Positions 36,234 through 44,446 of a stretch of 61,792 nt of DNA are shown here, one piece after another. The stretch is from Ignavibacteriales bacterium. GTDB taxonomy: Bacteria; Bacteroidota; Ignavibacteria; Ignavibacteriales; SURF-24. Under the pieces are notes generated by a model, which was not told where the DNA came from, searched no databases, and saw only the letters and a list, made by a program, of their open reading frames with translations. Both the position numbers and the translations under genes were made by a program. How positions within the stretch are numbered: position 1 is the stretch's first letter; each line of letters starts with the position of its first letter. The stretch is taken from contig QZKB01000080.1 of NCBI GenBank assembly GCA_003599415.1, positions 1 to 61,792 on the forward strand, written 5' to 3'.

Positions 36234-37616
36234 ATGAAATTACAGGTAAAAGCATTTATTTTTATGATAACTTTGACGGGGATTTTCTTTATAGTTTTTT
36301 TTACGCTCACACTTGTTGAAAAGCAGAAGACAGAGGAAATACTTCTGGAAAGGAGAAATGAAAAGCTACAATCATTTAACAGGTCACTTCAATCCTCTTC
36401 CAAAGCGCTTGAAATATTTTCACAGGATTACAGCGTATGGGGTGATATGGTTGAGTTCGTAAAATTAAAAGATAAAAAATGGGCTAAAATAAATATTGAT
36501 GAATCGTTAGTGACCTTTGCTGCAAATGGTGCCTGGGTAATGGATGAACAACTTAACCAGATCTATTCCGTAAATAACCTGAACCTGAAATCACTTGAAA
36601 GTTTTCCACTGTCAAAAAGTGAAGTTAAGGTAATAACTGACAAAAACTGGATATCGAATTTTTTCATTATAATAAACAATGATCTTTTCGAAATTCATTA
36701 TGCGCCAATACAACCTTCCGAAGATTCTGAGCGAAAGACCAAACCGAAGGGATTTTTCTTTGTTACAAGACAGTGGAATGACCAGATATTGCATGAACTC
36801 AACCAGCAGTCGGCTTCAATTGTAGAGCTTAAAAAGCACACTTTAAATAATGATGCCGAAAGCCAGCATCACAATTTCAGAACAATAATTATAAAACCTC
36901 TCAATGGATTCGATGGCAAACCTGTCATGGATATTATTTCCGTTAGCGATTTTCGGATAATGAAAAAGTCAAGCGAATCATACCGTGAACAGATGATTGT
37001 TCTTATTGTATTTTCAATAATTATTCTTTTATGCACATATGTATTTCTAAGCAGGTATATTGTCAGGCAGCTCAATATTATTCTTGGTGCATTAGAAGAA
37101 CAGAACCCGGCTTCATTAAGAACTCTTGCAAAAAAGAAGGATGAATTCGGAAAACTCTCGCAGTTGATTATGAATTTTTTCTCGCAGAAATTACAACTCA
37201 TGGTTGAAATCCAGCAACGCAAAGATGCCGAAACAGTAATTGAAAAAAACGAAGAAACATACAAACTTATTTTTGAAAATATCCAGGATGTTTATTATAA
37301 AATTGATTCGGAAGGAACAATAATTTTAGTAAGTCCTTCTTTAGAAAGAGCCACAGGTTATAAGCCGGAAGAAATCCTTGGCAAAAAGGTTTATGAATTC
37401 TGTAAAAATCCGGAGCTTTGGTGTAAGGCAATGAGAATGCTTGAAAAAATTGAACGCCTGGATAATTTTGAATTCGAGCTTATTACAAAATCAAACGGTA
37501 TAATTTTGTGTTCTGTTGACATCCATAAATTATATGATTCTTCTCATAAAGCAGTTGGCTTTGAAGGATTTATCAAAGATATTTCAAAACCTAAAATTGA
37601 AAACAGCCAGGTTTAG
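36234..37616 (+). CDS. Membrane sensor with CHASE4-like and PAS domains, no output domain
   Basis: A 460-residue protein. An N-terminal transmembrane helix (about 7-28) precedes an extracytoplasmic region (about 35-245) with FSQDYSVWGDMVEFV, the conserved aromatic/acidic motif of CHASE4 domains. A second helix (about 254-276) is followed by a HAMP-like linker with coiled-coil character and one PAS domain (about 335-455, YKIDSEGTIILVSPSLERATGYKPEEILGKK). The protein then stops: there is no kinase, GGDEF, EAL or methyl-accepting domain. A weak AAGG ribosome binding site precedes the ATG. It may work by heterodimerising with a kinase, or the output domain may have been lost. Confidence 0.82.
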   Translation: MKLQVKAFIFMITLTGIFFIVFFTLTLVEKQKTEEILLERRNEKLQSFNRSLQSSSKALEIFSQDYSVWGDMVEFVKLKDKKWAKINIDESLVTFAANGAWVMDEQLNQIYSVNNLNLKSLESFPLSKSEVKVITDKNWISNFFIIINNDLFEIHYAPIQPSEDSERKTKPKGFFFVTRQWNDQILHELNQQSASIVELKKHTLNNDAESQHHNFRTIIIKPLNGFDGKPVMDIISVSDFRIMKKSSESYREQMIVLIVFSIIILLCTYVFLSRYIVRQLNIILGALEEQNPASLRTLAKKKDEFGKLSQLIMNFFSQKLQLMVEIQQRKDAETVIEKNEETYKLIFENIQDVYYKIDSEGTIILVSPSLERATGYKPEEILGKKVYEFCKNPELWCKAMRMLEKIERLDNFEFELITKSNGIILCSVDIHKLYDSSHKAVGFEGFIKDISKPKIENSQV

Positions 37617-37655
37617 TTGCAGGTATTTTAGTTGATTATAAATCGCGGAAACAAA

Positions 37656-38786
37656 TTATAATATCTTCTCAAGAATTTTATCACATAAGGAGTAACCCTT
37701 TTGTGTAAGCCGGATTAAATCTTTTTGAATAATTAGCAGGCCTTTTCTCTCTAACATTTTTAATGTACTCATCGCAGAATTCAGCCAACCATTACCAAAT
37801 TTTTCTTCCAGTTTAATCATATTCAAACCATCGCTTCTTAATGCAAGCATCACATATTCATTAAGCATTTGCTCCTGAGTAAGAATTTCAAAATTCGCAA
37901 CTGCTTTTCCCAAATTATTAATATTGTGGATATATTTTTTGAGGCTTGAATAATTCCACCAGCGTTTTCCGTTAACAAAAGAGTGGGCCGATGTTCCAAA
38001 TGAAAGGTAATCTTTATATTGCCAGTAAGCCTTGTTATGTCTGCATTCATAACCCGGCTTTGCATAATTAGAAACCTCATATTGAATAAAACCATTCCTG
38101 TTAAGGAATTCCATAGTGATATTATAAATTTCCGCATCGTAATCGGAATCCTGCAAAGTAGTTCTGCCATCAAGGACCATTTTATTTAGAATTGTTCCCT
38201 GTTCCAGTATAAGGCTGTAAGCTGAAATATGTTTAACAGGTAATTTAACAGCAGTCTCCAGGTTATACATCCAGTTTTTAACCGACTGGCCGGGAAGATT
38301 AAAAATTAAATCCAGATTAATATTTTCAAATCCAACTGAAGCAGCATTTTCAATCGTATTTATAGCTAAATCCTTATCATGAATTCTTGTAAGAAACTTT
38401 AATTCTTCGTCAATAAATGATTGTACCCCAATACTTATTCTGTTAAATCCTGACTTGATAAATTCCAAGAGTTTATTTTTATCAACTGTTCCGGGATTTG
38501 TTTCAATCGTTATTTCAGCATCATCAGAAACAGTGTAATAATTCTTAATGCAATTAATAATATCTTTAAGGTAATCCGGCTCCATCAGGGATGGAGTTCC
38601 GCCGCCAAAAAATATTGATTTGTAAACCTGCCCATCAGAAAACTCTTTCGCGTAATTAATTATTTCTTTTGTAATTGCACCGAGATAATTAGAAATATTG
38701 TCTTTAGTAACGATGGAGTAAAAATCGCAGTAAATACATTTGTGATCACAAAACGGAATATGTACGTAGATGGCAGATTCTTTCAA
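37656..38786 (-). CDS. hemW: Radical SAM heme chaperone HemW (coproporphyrinogen III oxidase-like)
   Basis: A 376-residue cytoplasmic protein. The iron-sulfur/SAM motif is Cys13-x3-Cys17-x2-Cys20 in HIPFCDHKCIYCDF, followed by FFGGGTPSLM (SAM binding), ETNPGTVD, RISIGVQSF and NLDLIFNLPGQ. The fourth Cys of true HemN (CxxxCxxCxC) is replaced by Phe-Tyr, which marks the HemW type, a heme-binding chaperone rather than a coproporphyrinogen oxidase. The C-terminal HemN domain is present (YEVSNYAKPGYECRHNKAYW). Confidence 0.9.
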   Translation of the reverse strand: MKESAIYVHIPFCDHKCIYCDFYSIVTKDNISNYLGAITKEIINYAKEFSDGQVYKSIFFGGGTPSLMEPDYLKDIINCIKNYYTVSDDAEITIETNPGTVDKNKLLEFIKSGFNRISIGVQSFIDEELKFLTRIHDKDLAINTIENAASVGFENINLDLIFNLPGQSVKNWMYNLETAVKLPVKHISAYSLILEQGTILNKMVLDGRTTLQDSDYDAEIYNITMEFLNRNGFIQYEVSNYAKPGYECRHNKAYWQYKDYLSFGTSAHSFVNGKRWWNYSSLKKYIHNINNLGKAVANFEILTQEQMLNEYVMLALRSDGLNMIKLEEKFGNGWLNSAMSTLKMLERKGLLIIQKDLIRLTQKGYSLCDKILEKIL

Positions 38787-38843
38787 AGCTTACCCTTTCG
38801 ACAGAAGTATTATTCAAAACACAGATTTGCATTGCGTGAAAAA

Positions 38844-39317
38844 TTAAGAAGCATCTAATTCTTTTTTCAACCTTTCAATAAATTCAAATTGAGCCGGTTT
38901 CATTTTAATTCTTGCATCATCACCGGGAAAAAATTCTCCTTTATCTATTTCCGGAAAAACGATTTTCTTTCCCCAGATTGGTGGCCATTGCATTTCAACC
39001 AGACTATTTGAATTATCAAATGCTATATCATCATTAAATTCACAAGCCCAGGCATACACTAACTTTCCACCTTTCTGGATTATAGAACCAAGCGGTTTAA
39101 AATTTCTACCGGATAAATCTAATCCAATTTCTTCTTTAACTTCCCTAATGGCGCAGGCAAGTTCGTCTTCATCATTATGCATTTCACCCTTAGGAATTCC
39201 CCAATGCCCATTATCCTTATTTTTGAAAATTGGTCCACCCGGATGAACGAGATAAAATTCCAGTTGAGAATTCTTATTCCTGTATATCAAAATTCCAGAA
39301 CTTGTTTTTCTTGCCAT
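38844..39317 (-). CDS. Nudix hydrolase
   Basis: A 157-residue hydrolase. The Nudix box is complete (about residues 44-66, GEMHNDEDELACAIREVKEE then IG) and is preceded by WGIPKG. The N-terminus ARKTSSGILIYR and the LEFYLVHPGGP segment resemble the DATP/diadenosine-type Nudix proteins that hydrolyse nucleotide polyphosphates. It lies between hemW and recN, 16 bases after recN, and may be cotranscribed with it. Exact substrate unknown. Confidence 0.9.
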   Translation of the reverse strand: MARKTSSGILIYRNKNSQLEFYLVHPGGPIFKNKDNGHWGIPKGEMHNDEDELACAIREVKEEIGLDLSGRNFKPLGSIIQKGGKLVYAWACEFNDDIAFDNSNSLVEMQWPPIWGKKIVFPEIDKGEFFPGDDARIKMKPAQFEFIERLKKELDAS

Positions 39318-39333
39318 AAGTTCCAGTTAACTT

Positions 39334-41034
39334 TTAATAATTCATTAATTCTTTAGCGCTTTTAAGACTGGCACTTGTAACATCTTCACCGCTAAGTAAC
39401 TTGGCAACTTCTGTAACCTTATCATCATCAGAAAGTTTTTTTAACGAACTTAGTACCCGGTTACCGGCCGTTTTCTTTTCAATTGCAAAGTGATTATCTG
39501 CAAGAGCAGCAATCTGAGGAAGATGGGTAATAGCAATTATCTGGTGGTATGCAGCTAAAGATTTAAGGTTCTGCCCGACTTTTTGTGCTATTCTTCCGCT
39601 TATACCAGTATCAATTTCATCGAAGATAAGAAGTGGTAAGCGATCATTTTTAGCAAGGATAGTTTTTAATGCAAGCATTACACGTGATATTTCGCCGCCG
39701 CTTGCAACTTTGGTTAAAGGTTTGGGTTCTTCCCCTTTGTTAGTTGAAATAAAAAATTCTACTTCATCTATACCTTTTTCATTAAAGCTGAAACGCTTGT
39801 TGCCTGCCAGAATAAAATTATCAGATTCAGAATCCGTTTGCTGTTTAATTTCAATTACAAATTTCGATTCTGCTATACCAAGCTGATTTAACACCTGAAC
39901 GACGTCTTTCTCAATTATCTTTGCAGCATCTTTCCTTCGTTTAGAAAGTTGCGTTGCAATTTTTCCACACTCAATTCTTGATGAATTAATTTTGCTTTCA
40001 TAAGCCTCTACCTCTTCAGAAAAATTTTCGGCTATCTGATATTCCTGCCCGATTTTATTCCGCAGGCTAATAACAGTATTAAGTGAGCCGCCATATTTTT
40101 TCTTTAAATGATTTATAGCTGCAAGACGTTCTCTTTTATTCTCAAGACTTTCAGGATCAAGATCAATTTTATTTTTATAATCACGAATATACTCCGCGGC
40201 ATCTTTAATTAATGCAAGCGCATTCTGAAAATCAGCATTAACATCATTTGAAGATTTATCAATCCTTAAAAGTTCATTCAATTCATGATTTATATGAACA
40301 AGTTTATCATATACCGCTTCTTCAGAATCGAAAAGCTCATTATAAATATTATTACTTAGTTCAAGCAGCCGCTCTGCATTTTCAAGAATTCTAAGTTCAT
40401 TTGTTATCTCTTCATCTTCATTTTCTGCGGGCGAGACAGCATCAATTTCCTTCATCTGGAATTCATAGAAATCTTTTTTTTCTTTTAATGCCCGCTCTTT
40501 ACTTTTTAGTTCTGCCAATTCACTTTTATACTTTAAAAGTGTTTTCCGTTTTTCAGTATAATCCAGTAACTCAGATTCGCAATCTGCAAATTCGTCAAGT
40601 ACATCAATGTGAGTATCGCTTCTTAATAATGACTGATGCTCATGCTGGCCGTGCAGATCCACCAATAAATTTCCAATACTTTTCACAATTGCTAATGAGA
40701 CCGGTGAATCATTTATAAAACATCTGTTCGATCCTTTCCTGGAAATTTCTCTCCTTACAATCATTTCATGTTGATATTCAATCTCATTCTGTTCCAGTAT
40801 GTTCTTTACTTTCCTGTTATTTTCAACATCAAATATTCCTTCAACAACAGTTTTATCTGCATCTCTGCGAATAACATCTGTGGTTGCTCTTTCACCAAGC
40901 AATAAACTCATAGCATCAATCAGGATAGATTTTCCTGCTCCTGTTTCACCGGTAATAATGTTGAATCCTTTTTCAAATTCAACAAAAATTTTTTCAATTA
41001 AAGCGTAATCTTTAACAAGAAGGGATTTGAGCAT
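39334..41034 (-). CDS. recN: DNA repair protein RecN
   Basis: A 566-residue SMC-like ATPase for double-strand break repair. It begins MLKSLLVKDYALI with Walker A GETGAGKS at 29-36, has LVDLHGQHEHQSLL, a long central coiled coil (about 150-370), the ABC signature region VASGGEISRVMLALK and Walker B LLIFDEIDTGISG, then ITHLPQIAALADNHF. Length and motif order match RecN throughout. Confidence 0.96.
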   Translation of the reverse strand: MLKSLLVKDYALIEKIFVEFEKGFNIITGETGAGKSILIDAMSLLLGERATTDVIRRDADKTVVEGIFDVENNRKVKNILEQNEIEYQHEMIVRREISRKGSNRCFINDSPVSLAIVKSIGNLLVDLHGQHEHQSLLRSDTHIDVLDEFADCESELLDYTEKRKTLLKYKSELAELKSKERALKEKKDFYEFQMKEIDAVSPAENEDEEITNELRILENAERLLELSNNIYNELFDSEEAVYDKLVHINHELNELLRIDKSSNDVNADFQNALALIKDAAEYIRDYKNKIDLDPESLENKRERLAAINHLKKKYGGSLNTVISLRNKIGQEYQIAENFSEEVEAYESKINSSRIECGKIATQLSKRRKDAAKIIEKDVVQVLNQLGIAESKFVIEIKQQTDSESDNFILAGNKRFSFNEKGIDEVEFFISTNKGEEPKPLTKVASGGEISRVMLALKTILAKNDRLPLLIFDEIDTGISGRIAQKVGQNLKSLAAYHQIIAITHLPQIAALADNHFAIEKKTAGNRVLSSLKKLSDDDKVTEVAKLLSGEDVTSASLKSAKELMNY

Positions 41035-41841
41035 ATATCTTTCAGATTTTTTTTAGAAGAAATTTAAGTGAAAATGTAAGAAGATGAAAGAGGAAATTAT
41101 TTGGTTCTCAATAACCAATGATATATCCAATTGTAAATTAAAAATGAATAGAACAAAATATCTACCTGGGTAATCAATTCATTTAGGAAATGAAAAAAGC
41201 TGAACTTTCGTTCTGATTTTCCTTTGATTAAGTTTTTTGTGGACAATAAATATGATTTTTAGTAAGTTTTGAACGTATGCGATAACCTCAATATTGCACC
41301 ATTCTAATGGACGAATGAAGTGGTTAAGAATATTTGATTTAATTGACATTGAGATTTGAGTTAATCATTATAGTACAAAAAAAGAAGAAGCATATTCAGA
41401 TCAGATTAAATGATTTATCACTTTTAATAATAAAAAACTTCCTCAAAAAATGGCCGTGAAAGAAATTAAATCTTTTAATGACTTTCTCTCAGCAGAAAAA
41501 AATGTGTACGTCCAACACAAAACCAGGTGTTTCATTCCATCTTATTTTAATATGCCTTTCCGATGGACGTGGTTGCGGGAACGCAGTATGAGCTTTTATC
41601 AACTTTCAAAAATGCCGTTGTTCTGCAATTTAAGGTCAATAAATCGACGTAGCTTTCTAATTTGGCAATTGTGTTATTATTCACTTTATTCTACCGTGTT
41701 AGGTTGTTTTGTTACTCAGTTCAATAATTGTTTTTAAATTATTGGAAGTTGTTGTATAAGCTGTATGGCCTTAGAGCGCAACCGCTTATTTGCAACGCCT
41801 TATAACAATATTCGATTACAAAAAGCAAAAGGAGGACGAAA
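41035..41841. other. Accessory intergenic region upstream of the 331-aa secreted protein
   Basis: There is no convincing gene in these 807 bases. A 95-codon + frame at 41450-41737 lacks a ribosome binding site and has low-complexity composition, so I do not call it. Structures seen: TTGGTT-N6-AACCAA (41101-41118), a degraded copy (41188-41220) of the hairpin found after tRNA-fMet, a perfect 8-bp stem (41722-41729 with 41737-41744), and a long imperfect inverted repeat with arms 41749-41761 and 41797-41808. Confidence 0.6.
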
Positions 41842-42837
41842 ATGACTCGCGTACACTTGCTATTGACAGTCGTAGTTACAGTATTTTTTTCCACGAAATT
41901 AATCTCACAGGATCTTGACCAAGGCTATGTTCGCACCTTTAGTTGGGGAGGAATTGCGGTAACACAAGAAAAAATACCGGCCTTCGCTTCATATGAACCA
42001 AACTTGTTCCACTTCAAAGATGGAAAATTCTTTATCACTGCCGGTGAGGATGTTGACCTGCACTGCAGGTATCTTCTGAAAGGGGGTAAAACCTACGGTC
42101 AACATCTTAACGCATTGAAGAAATCCACAAATAAGAAAGTTGCTACGCTCAAGGATGACTACATCCGCACATTATTCTACGTCTCTCACGATGAAGCCGG
42201 CGCTCAACTTTACACCAAGTGGCCTGCATCTATGAGCGAGCTGCCAGAGTGGAAAGAAATATGTGTAGATGAAATTAATTTTGCTCCAGCTGCTGATTGG
42301 GTTTCAAGCCGCTTTACTCTATCGGAAAGGCAAGCAGATTTTACTTCACTCATTTCCTGGCTGAAAAGGGCACGTCCAGGATGGAAGATTTATATTGTGC
42401 ACGTTGCAGGATACAGACGCGAAGCACCGGAATTGAAATACTATGATAAAACTGAGCTCCGCTATATGATCCCTTTGGAATATGTGGATACTGAACCGCT
42501 CGCTGTGGCTACTGTGGAGGTAGAGAAATCCACAAACCCTCTACTTGCGTGGAGCTACAATATTGAAAAAATGCCGGCAGAGCAGAAAGGCGAGAAAGAC
42601 GGAATAATGTCTGTTATGAAGGATGGAATCAAGAATACGACGTTCAATTTCGGCATCGAGTATAAATATCTGAACAAAGTCACCAAGCTCCACAATTTCT
42701 ACGTCAATTACGTGTATGCTGATGGAATGCTTATTGGCGGCTTTTATGCACAGGATGTTCCATCGATCGAGACGGGTATACAAAATACATTTTACGAAGC
42801 AATCAAAAGTGCTCTCTATTATGAGAAAATACATTGA
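41842..42837 (+). CDS. Secreted protein of unknown function, GC-richer than neighbours
   Basis: A 331-residue protein with a signal peptide (to about residue 23, STKLISQ). The start has a strong AAAGGAGG ribosome binding site eight bases ahead. The mature part has mixed alpha/beta composition with aromatic-rich strands (YVRTFSWGGIAVTQ, FGIEYKYLNKVTKLHNFYVNYVYADGMLIGGFYAQD) and no motif I recognise. Its base composition is visibly more GC-rich than flanking genes, with codons such as CGC and CTC that are rarer elsewhere, suggesting transfer. It is isolated, surrounded by relics and repeats. Confidence 0.8.
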   Translation: MTRVHLLLTVVVTVFFSTKLISQDLDQGYVRTFSWGGIAVTQEKIPAFASYEPNLFHFKDGKFFITAGEDVDLHCRYLLKGGKTYGQHLNALKKSTNKKVATLKDDYIRTLFYVSHDEAGAQLYTKWPASMSELPEWKEICVDEINFAPAADWVSSRFTLSERQADFTSLISWLKRARPGWKIYIVHVAGYRREAPELKYYDKTELRYMIPLEYVDTEPLAVATVEVEKSTNPLLAWSYNIEKMPAEQKGEKDGIMSVMKDGIKNTTFNFGIEYKYLNKVTKLHNFYVNYVYADGMLIGGFYAQDVPSIETGIQNTFYEAIKSALYYEKIH

Positions 42838-42880
42838 GTAAAATGGCGTTTTGCTTTTTTTATGCGATACTTTGTTAAAA

Positions 42881-43159
42881 GTTAACATCGAGAAATACTT
42901 AATCTATCTGAACCGTGAATATAGATTGGAGTTTATTCTTACTGTCGCGAATCTTGAAGATCACAGGAGTCGATAACGAAGAGACCTATATTCAAATATT
43001 TTGTAAGCTCTAAAATAAAACTCAAGTGAAGAAGTTGAGCAAGAATATTGGAGTCAACTTAATAAGTTTAAATTTGGACCGGTAATAGCAATAACATATT
43101 GCAAAAGAGATGCGACTTTAACAGCTAAAAGAGCTTGCGTTAAACTTAACTGGTTATAA
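42881..43159 (+). pseudogene. Decayed coding relic
   Basis: Protein-like sequence appears in short open stretches on the + strand: one reading NIEKYLIYLNREYRLEFIL and onward to DHRSR, and a second, from 43019 to a stop at 43159, including EEVEQEYWSQLNKFKFGPVI and ending AKRACVKLNWL. Neither has a start codon with a ribosome binding site and they are in different frames with stops between, so this looks like the remains of a small gene. Family unknown. Confidence 0.35.
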
Positions 43160-43167
43160 CTAGTAAT

Positions 43168-43193
43168 GCCCGAAATATTTCGGGCTTTTTTTT
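43168..43193 (+). terminator. Intrinsic terminator made from a perfect palindrome
   Basis: GCCCGAAATATTTCGGGC (43168-43185) is an 18-bp perfect palindrome followed directly by eight T residues on the + strand. It would end transcripts of the orphan secreted protein and the relic behind it. The same core recurs at 44225-44241 inside a tRNA relic. Confidence 0.85.
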
Positions 43194-43573
43194 GCCGAAA
43201 TTATTAAATGAAATACTTTTTGAAACAAGCTAACCGCTTTGGACTATCTCTTTCCCCTAAACTTGTGTGAGCTTGCCTACTGCAAGCAGGTTCATTAACA
43301 GCCGCTGGTTAGTGCGTTTTTAATTCTTTTAAATTTTTTTATAGGATTTGTTTATTAAACTTACCATCCATTCTAATTCAGTACCGTTTTTAAAAAGCAT
43401 TCAATATCACCCATCCCTGATAACCAATTTTTGTATCGTCTCTAACTTTGAAGGCTTTCTTCTTCTGTTAGCTCAGACATTTCTAAATTGATCCATATTT
43501 TCAATCCAGATTTCAAATTATAGATTTGACAAAAGTTCTTCGAATTACCGGCAGTCTACAGTAAGACAAAAAA

Positions 43574-43685
43574 TTGATGCCCTAATTGATGACTTGATTG
43601 ATGACTGATTAATGACAAATTCAAGACTTCCTGATGATTAAGTTGACGACCAGGTGATGACTGAATTGATGACTCAATCTTGACT
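43574..43685. repeat. Phased degenerate repeat, TTGATGAC every 11-12 bp
   Basis: TTGATGAC or close variants recur at 43574, 43586, 43598, 43609, 43620, 43631, 43643, 43654, 43666 and about 43677, that is every 11 or 12 bases, equal to a 23-bp double unit. At least three copies are exact. It is either the eroded coding repeat of a dead gene or an array of phased binding sites. Confidence 0.6.
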
Positions 43686-43734
43686 TTAAAGTAATCAAAA
43701 GGGCATTAGTCAAATTTAATGGTTGCTTTAAAAT

Positions 43735-43766
43735 AAAAAACCCTCAAAACGTTTAGTAATGAGGGT
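43735..43766 (-). terminator. Intrinsic terminator after the GIY-YIG gene
   Basis: On the minus strand ACCCTCA (43766-43760) pairs with TGAGGGT (43746-43740) and runs into TTTTTTATTTT. It lies 15 bases beyond the GIY-YIG stop codon and ends that transcript. Confidence 0.8.
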
Positions 43767-43771
43767 CTGTT

Positions 43772-43814
43772 GTAGCGGGGCTAGTTCGCCTCAGGCGAAT
43801 TGAATCTAGAACCT
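43772..43814 (-). repeat. Relic of the 3' part of tRNA-fMet with a palindrome in the T arm
   Basis: On the + strand the acceptor 3' side and half of the T stem (GTAGCGGGGCTAG, 43772-43784) and the other half (CTAGAACCT, 43806-43814) match the intact tRNA-fMet at 44103-44132. Between them the T loop is replaced by TTCGCCTCAGGCGAA (43785-43799), a 7+1+7 palindrome. The relic encodes the last residues of the GIY-YIG protein. Confidence 0.8.
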
Positions 43815-44050
43815 AATTTCTTTATATACTCTCTTCCTACTCCTGACTTTAGCCACTTCTCTCTTTTTAATGCTTCAATCTTTGTTTCAAATTCTTCTTT
43901 GTAAACCAGTTTCCAATTGTTGCCTCTCTTTGTCCAGAAGGATAAAGATTTGTTGTTATGTTCAGTCATCCTTTTCTCGATATCCTCTGTCATCCCTGTA
44001 TAGTGATAGCCTTCTTCACTTTCAATTATATAAACAATAAACTTCTTCAT
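43781..44050 (-). CDS. GIY-YIG endonuclease family protein (UPF0213-like)
   Basis: An 89-residue single-domain protein. The GIY-YIG core is VYIIESEEGYHYTGMTEDIEKRMTEHN (about 5-31), with the conserved Arg and His, followed by KLVYKEEFETKIEALKREKWLKSGVGREYIKKL. Known family members are small nucleases of largely unknown role. Its last ten residues (GSRFNSPEAN) are encoded by a relic of the tRNA-fMet T arm and acceptor stem, so the gene's 3' end is fused into tRNA sequence. It lies directly downstream of intact tRNA-fMet, separated by a hairpin terminator. This tRNA-gene-tRNA-end layout suggests a small mobile element. Confidence 0.9.
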   Translation of the reverse strand: MKKFIVYIIESEEGYHYTGMTEDIEKRMTEHNNKSLSFWTKRGNNWKLVYKEEFETKIEALKREKWLKSGVGREYIKKLGSRFNSPEAN

Positions 44051-44068
44051 CCTAATGACCTATAAATG

Positions 44069-44098
44069 AAAAAAGCCGAACTTTCGTTCAGCTTTTTT
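44069..44098 (-). terminator. Terminator after tRNA-fMet
   Basis: An A6-GC...GAAC loop GTTC...GC-T6 hairpin: 44078-44081 pairs with 44086-44089 around a four-base loop, then after one mismatch GC and six A-T pairs extend the stem. The flanking A/T runs make it bidirectional. A degraded copy lies at 41188-41220. Confidence 0.75.
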
Positions 44099-44103
44099 CT
44101 TAG

Positions 44104-44176
<73 letters not shown>

Positions 44177-44198
44177 ATCAATTTCTAATATTTTTCTT

Positions 44199-44259
44199 TT
44201 CGGGTTAAGAGCCCGACGAGCTACTCCCGAATATTTCGGGACTCCACACCGCGATCAAA
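44199..44259 (-). repeat. Relic of the 5' half of tRNA-fMet with a palindrome in the D arm
   Basis: 26 bases (44199-44224) match the intact tRNA anticodon and D-stem region with one change, which turns the anticodon CAU to CUU; 44242-44258 matches the 5' acceptor strand and upstream flank with one change. Between them the six-base D-loop part is replaced by TCCCGAATATTTCGGGA (44225-44241), a near-perfect palindrome. It lies between the tRNA promoter and the intact tRNA, so it should be transcribed. Confidence 0.8.
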
Positions 44260-44271
44260 ATTTGTGATACA

Positions 44272-44300
44272 AATATAAAGATTAAATGGTTGTAAGTCAA
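44272..44300 (-). promoter_or_regulatory. tRNA-fMet promoter
   Basis: On the minus strand TTGACT (44300-44295), a 17-bp spacer and TATATT (44277-44272), the latter continuing to TATATTTG. This is a good housekeeping promoter about 95 bp ahead of the intact tRNA, with the tRNA 5' relic in its leader. Confidence 0.75.
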
Positions 44301-44446
44301 TTTAACAGATTTCTCTTTAACCTATTCACTAAATAATATCTTAAAACTTAAGTACCAAAATGGACCGGGTCTTAAGTAGTCAACCTTATTTTCTTTATAA
44401 AAGTTTTTAAAGCATTAAATTTTTTTTCAGTCATTAATAAAAAGAA

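Larger units (their letters stand above)
43194..43780. other. Repeat-rich region without intact genes
   Basis: No intact gene is visible. The stretch holds the hairpin GCTTGC-N5-GCAAGC (43271-43287), an imperfect TAAC...GTTA palindrome (about 43297-43312), the phased TTGATGAC array (43574-43685), a terminator (43735-43766) and the edge of a tRNA 3' relic. In the minus-strand direction the phased array reads as a decayed linker rich in Ser, His and Gln, and the part beyond it includes NLEMSELTEEESLQ, so it may be a dead gene. Confidence 0.5.

Noticed and set aside
41450..41737. 95-codon + strand frame in the gap before the orphan secreted gene
   Set aside because: No ribosome binding site, unusual composition (many Phe, Tyr, Arg, Cys), no family resemblance and hairpins at its end; more likely chance or relic.
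41749..41808. Integron attC site
   Set aside because: The inverted repeat has a bulge like attC, but the core boxes do not match the consensus and no integrase or cassette array is visible.
42541..42888. 115-codon minus-strand frame opposite the orphan secreted gene
   Set aside because: It is antisense to a gene with a signal peptide and strong ribosome binding site; it looks like a shadow.
44199..44259. Second functional tRNA (anticodon CUU, Lys)
   Set aside because: The T arm and 3' acceptor strand are missing and the D loop is replaced by a palindrome, so it cannot fold as a tRNA.
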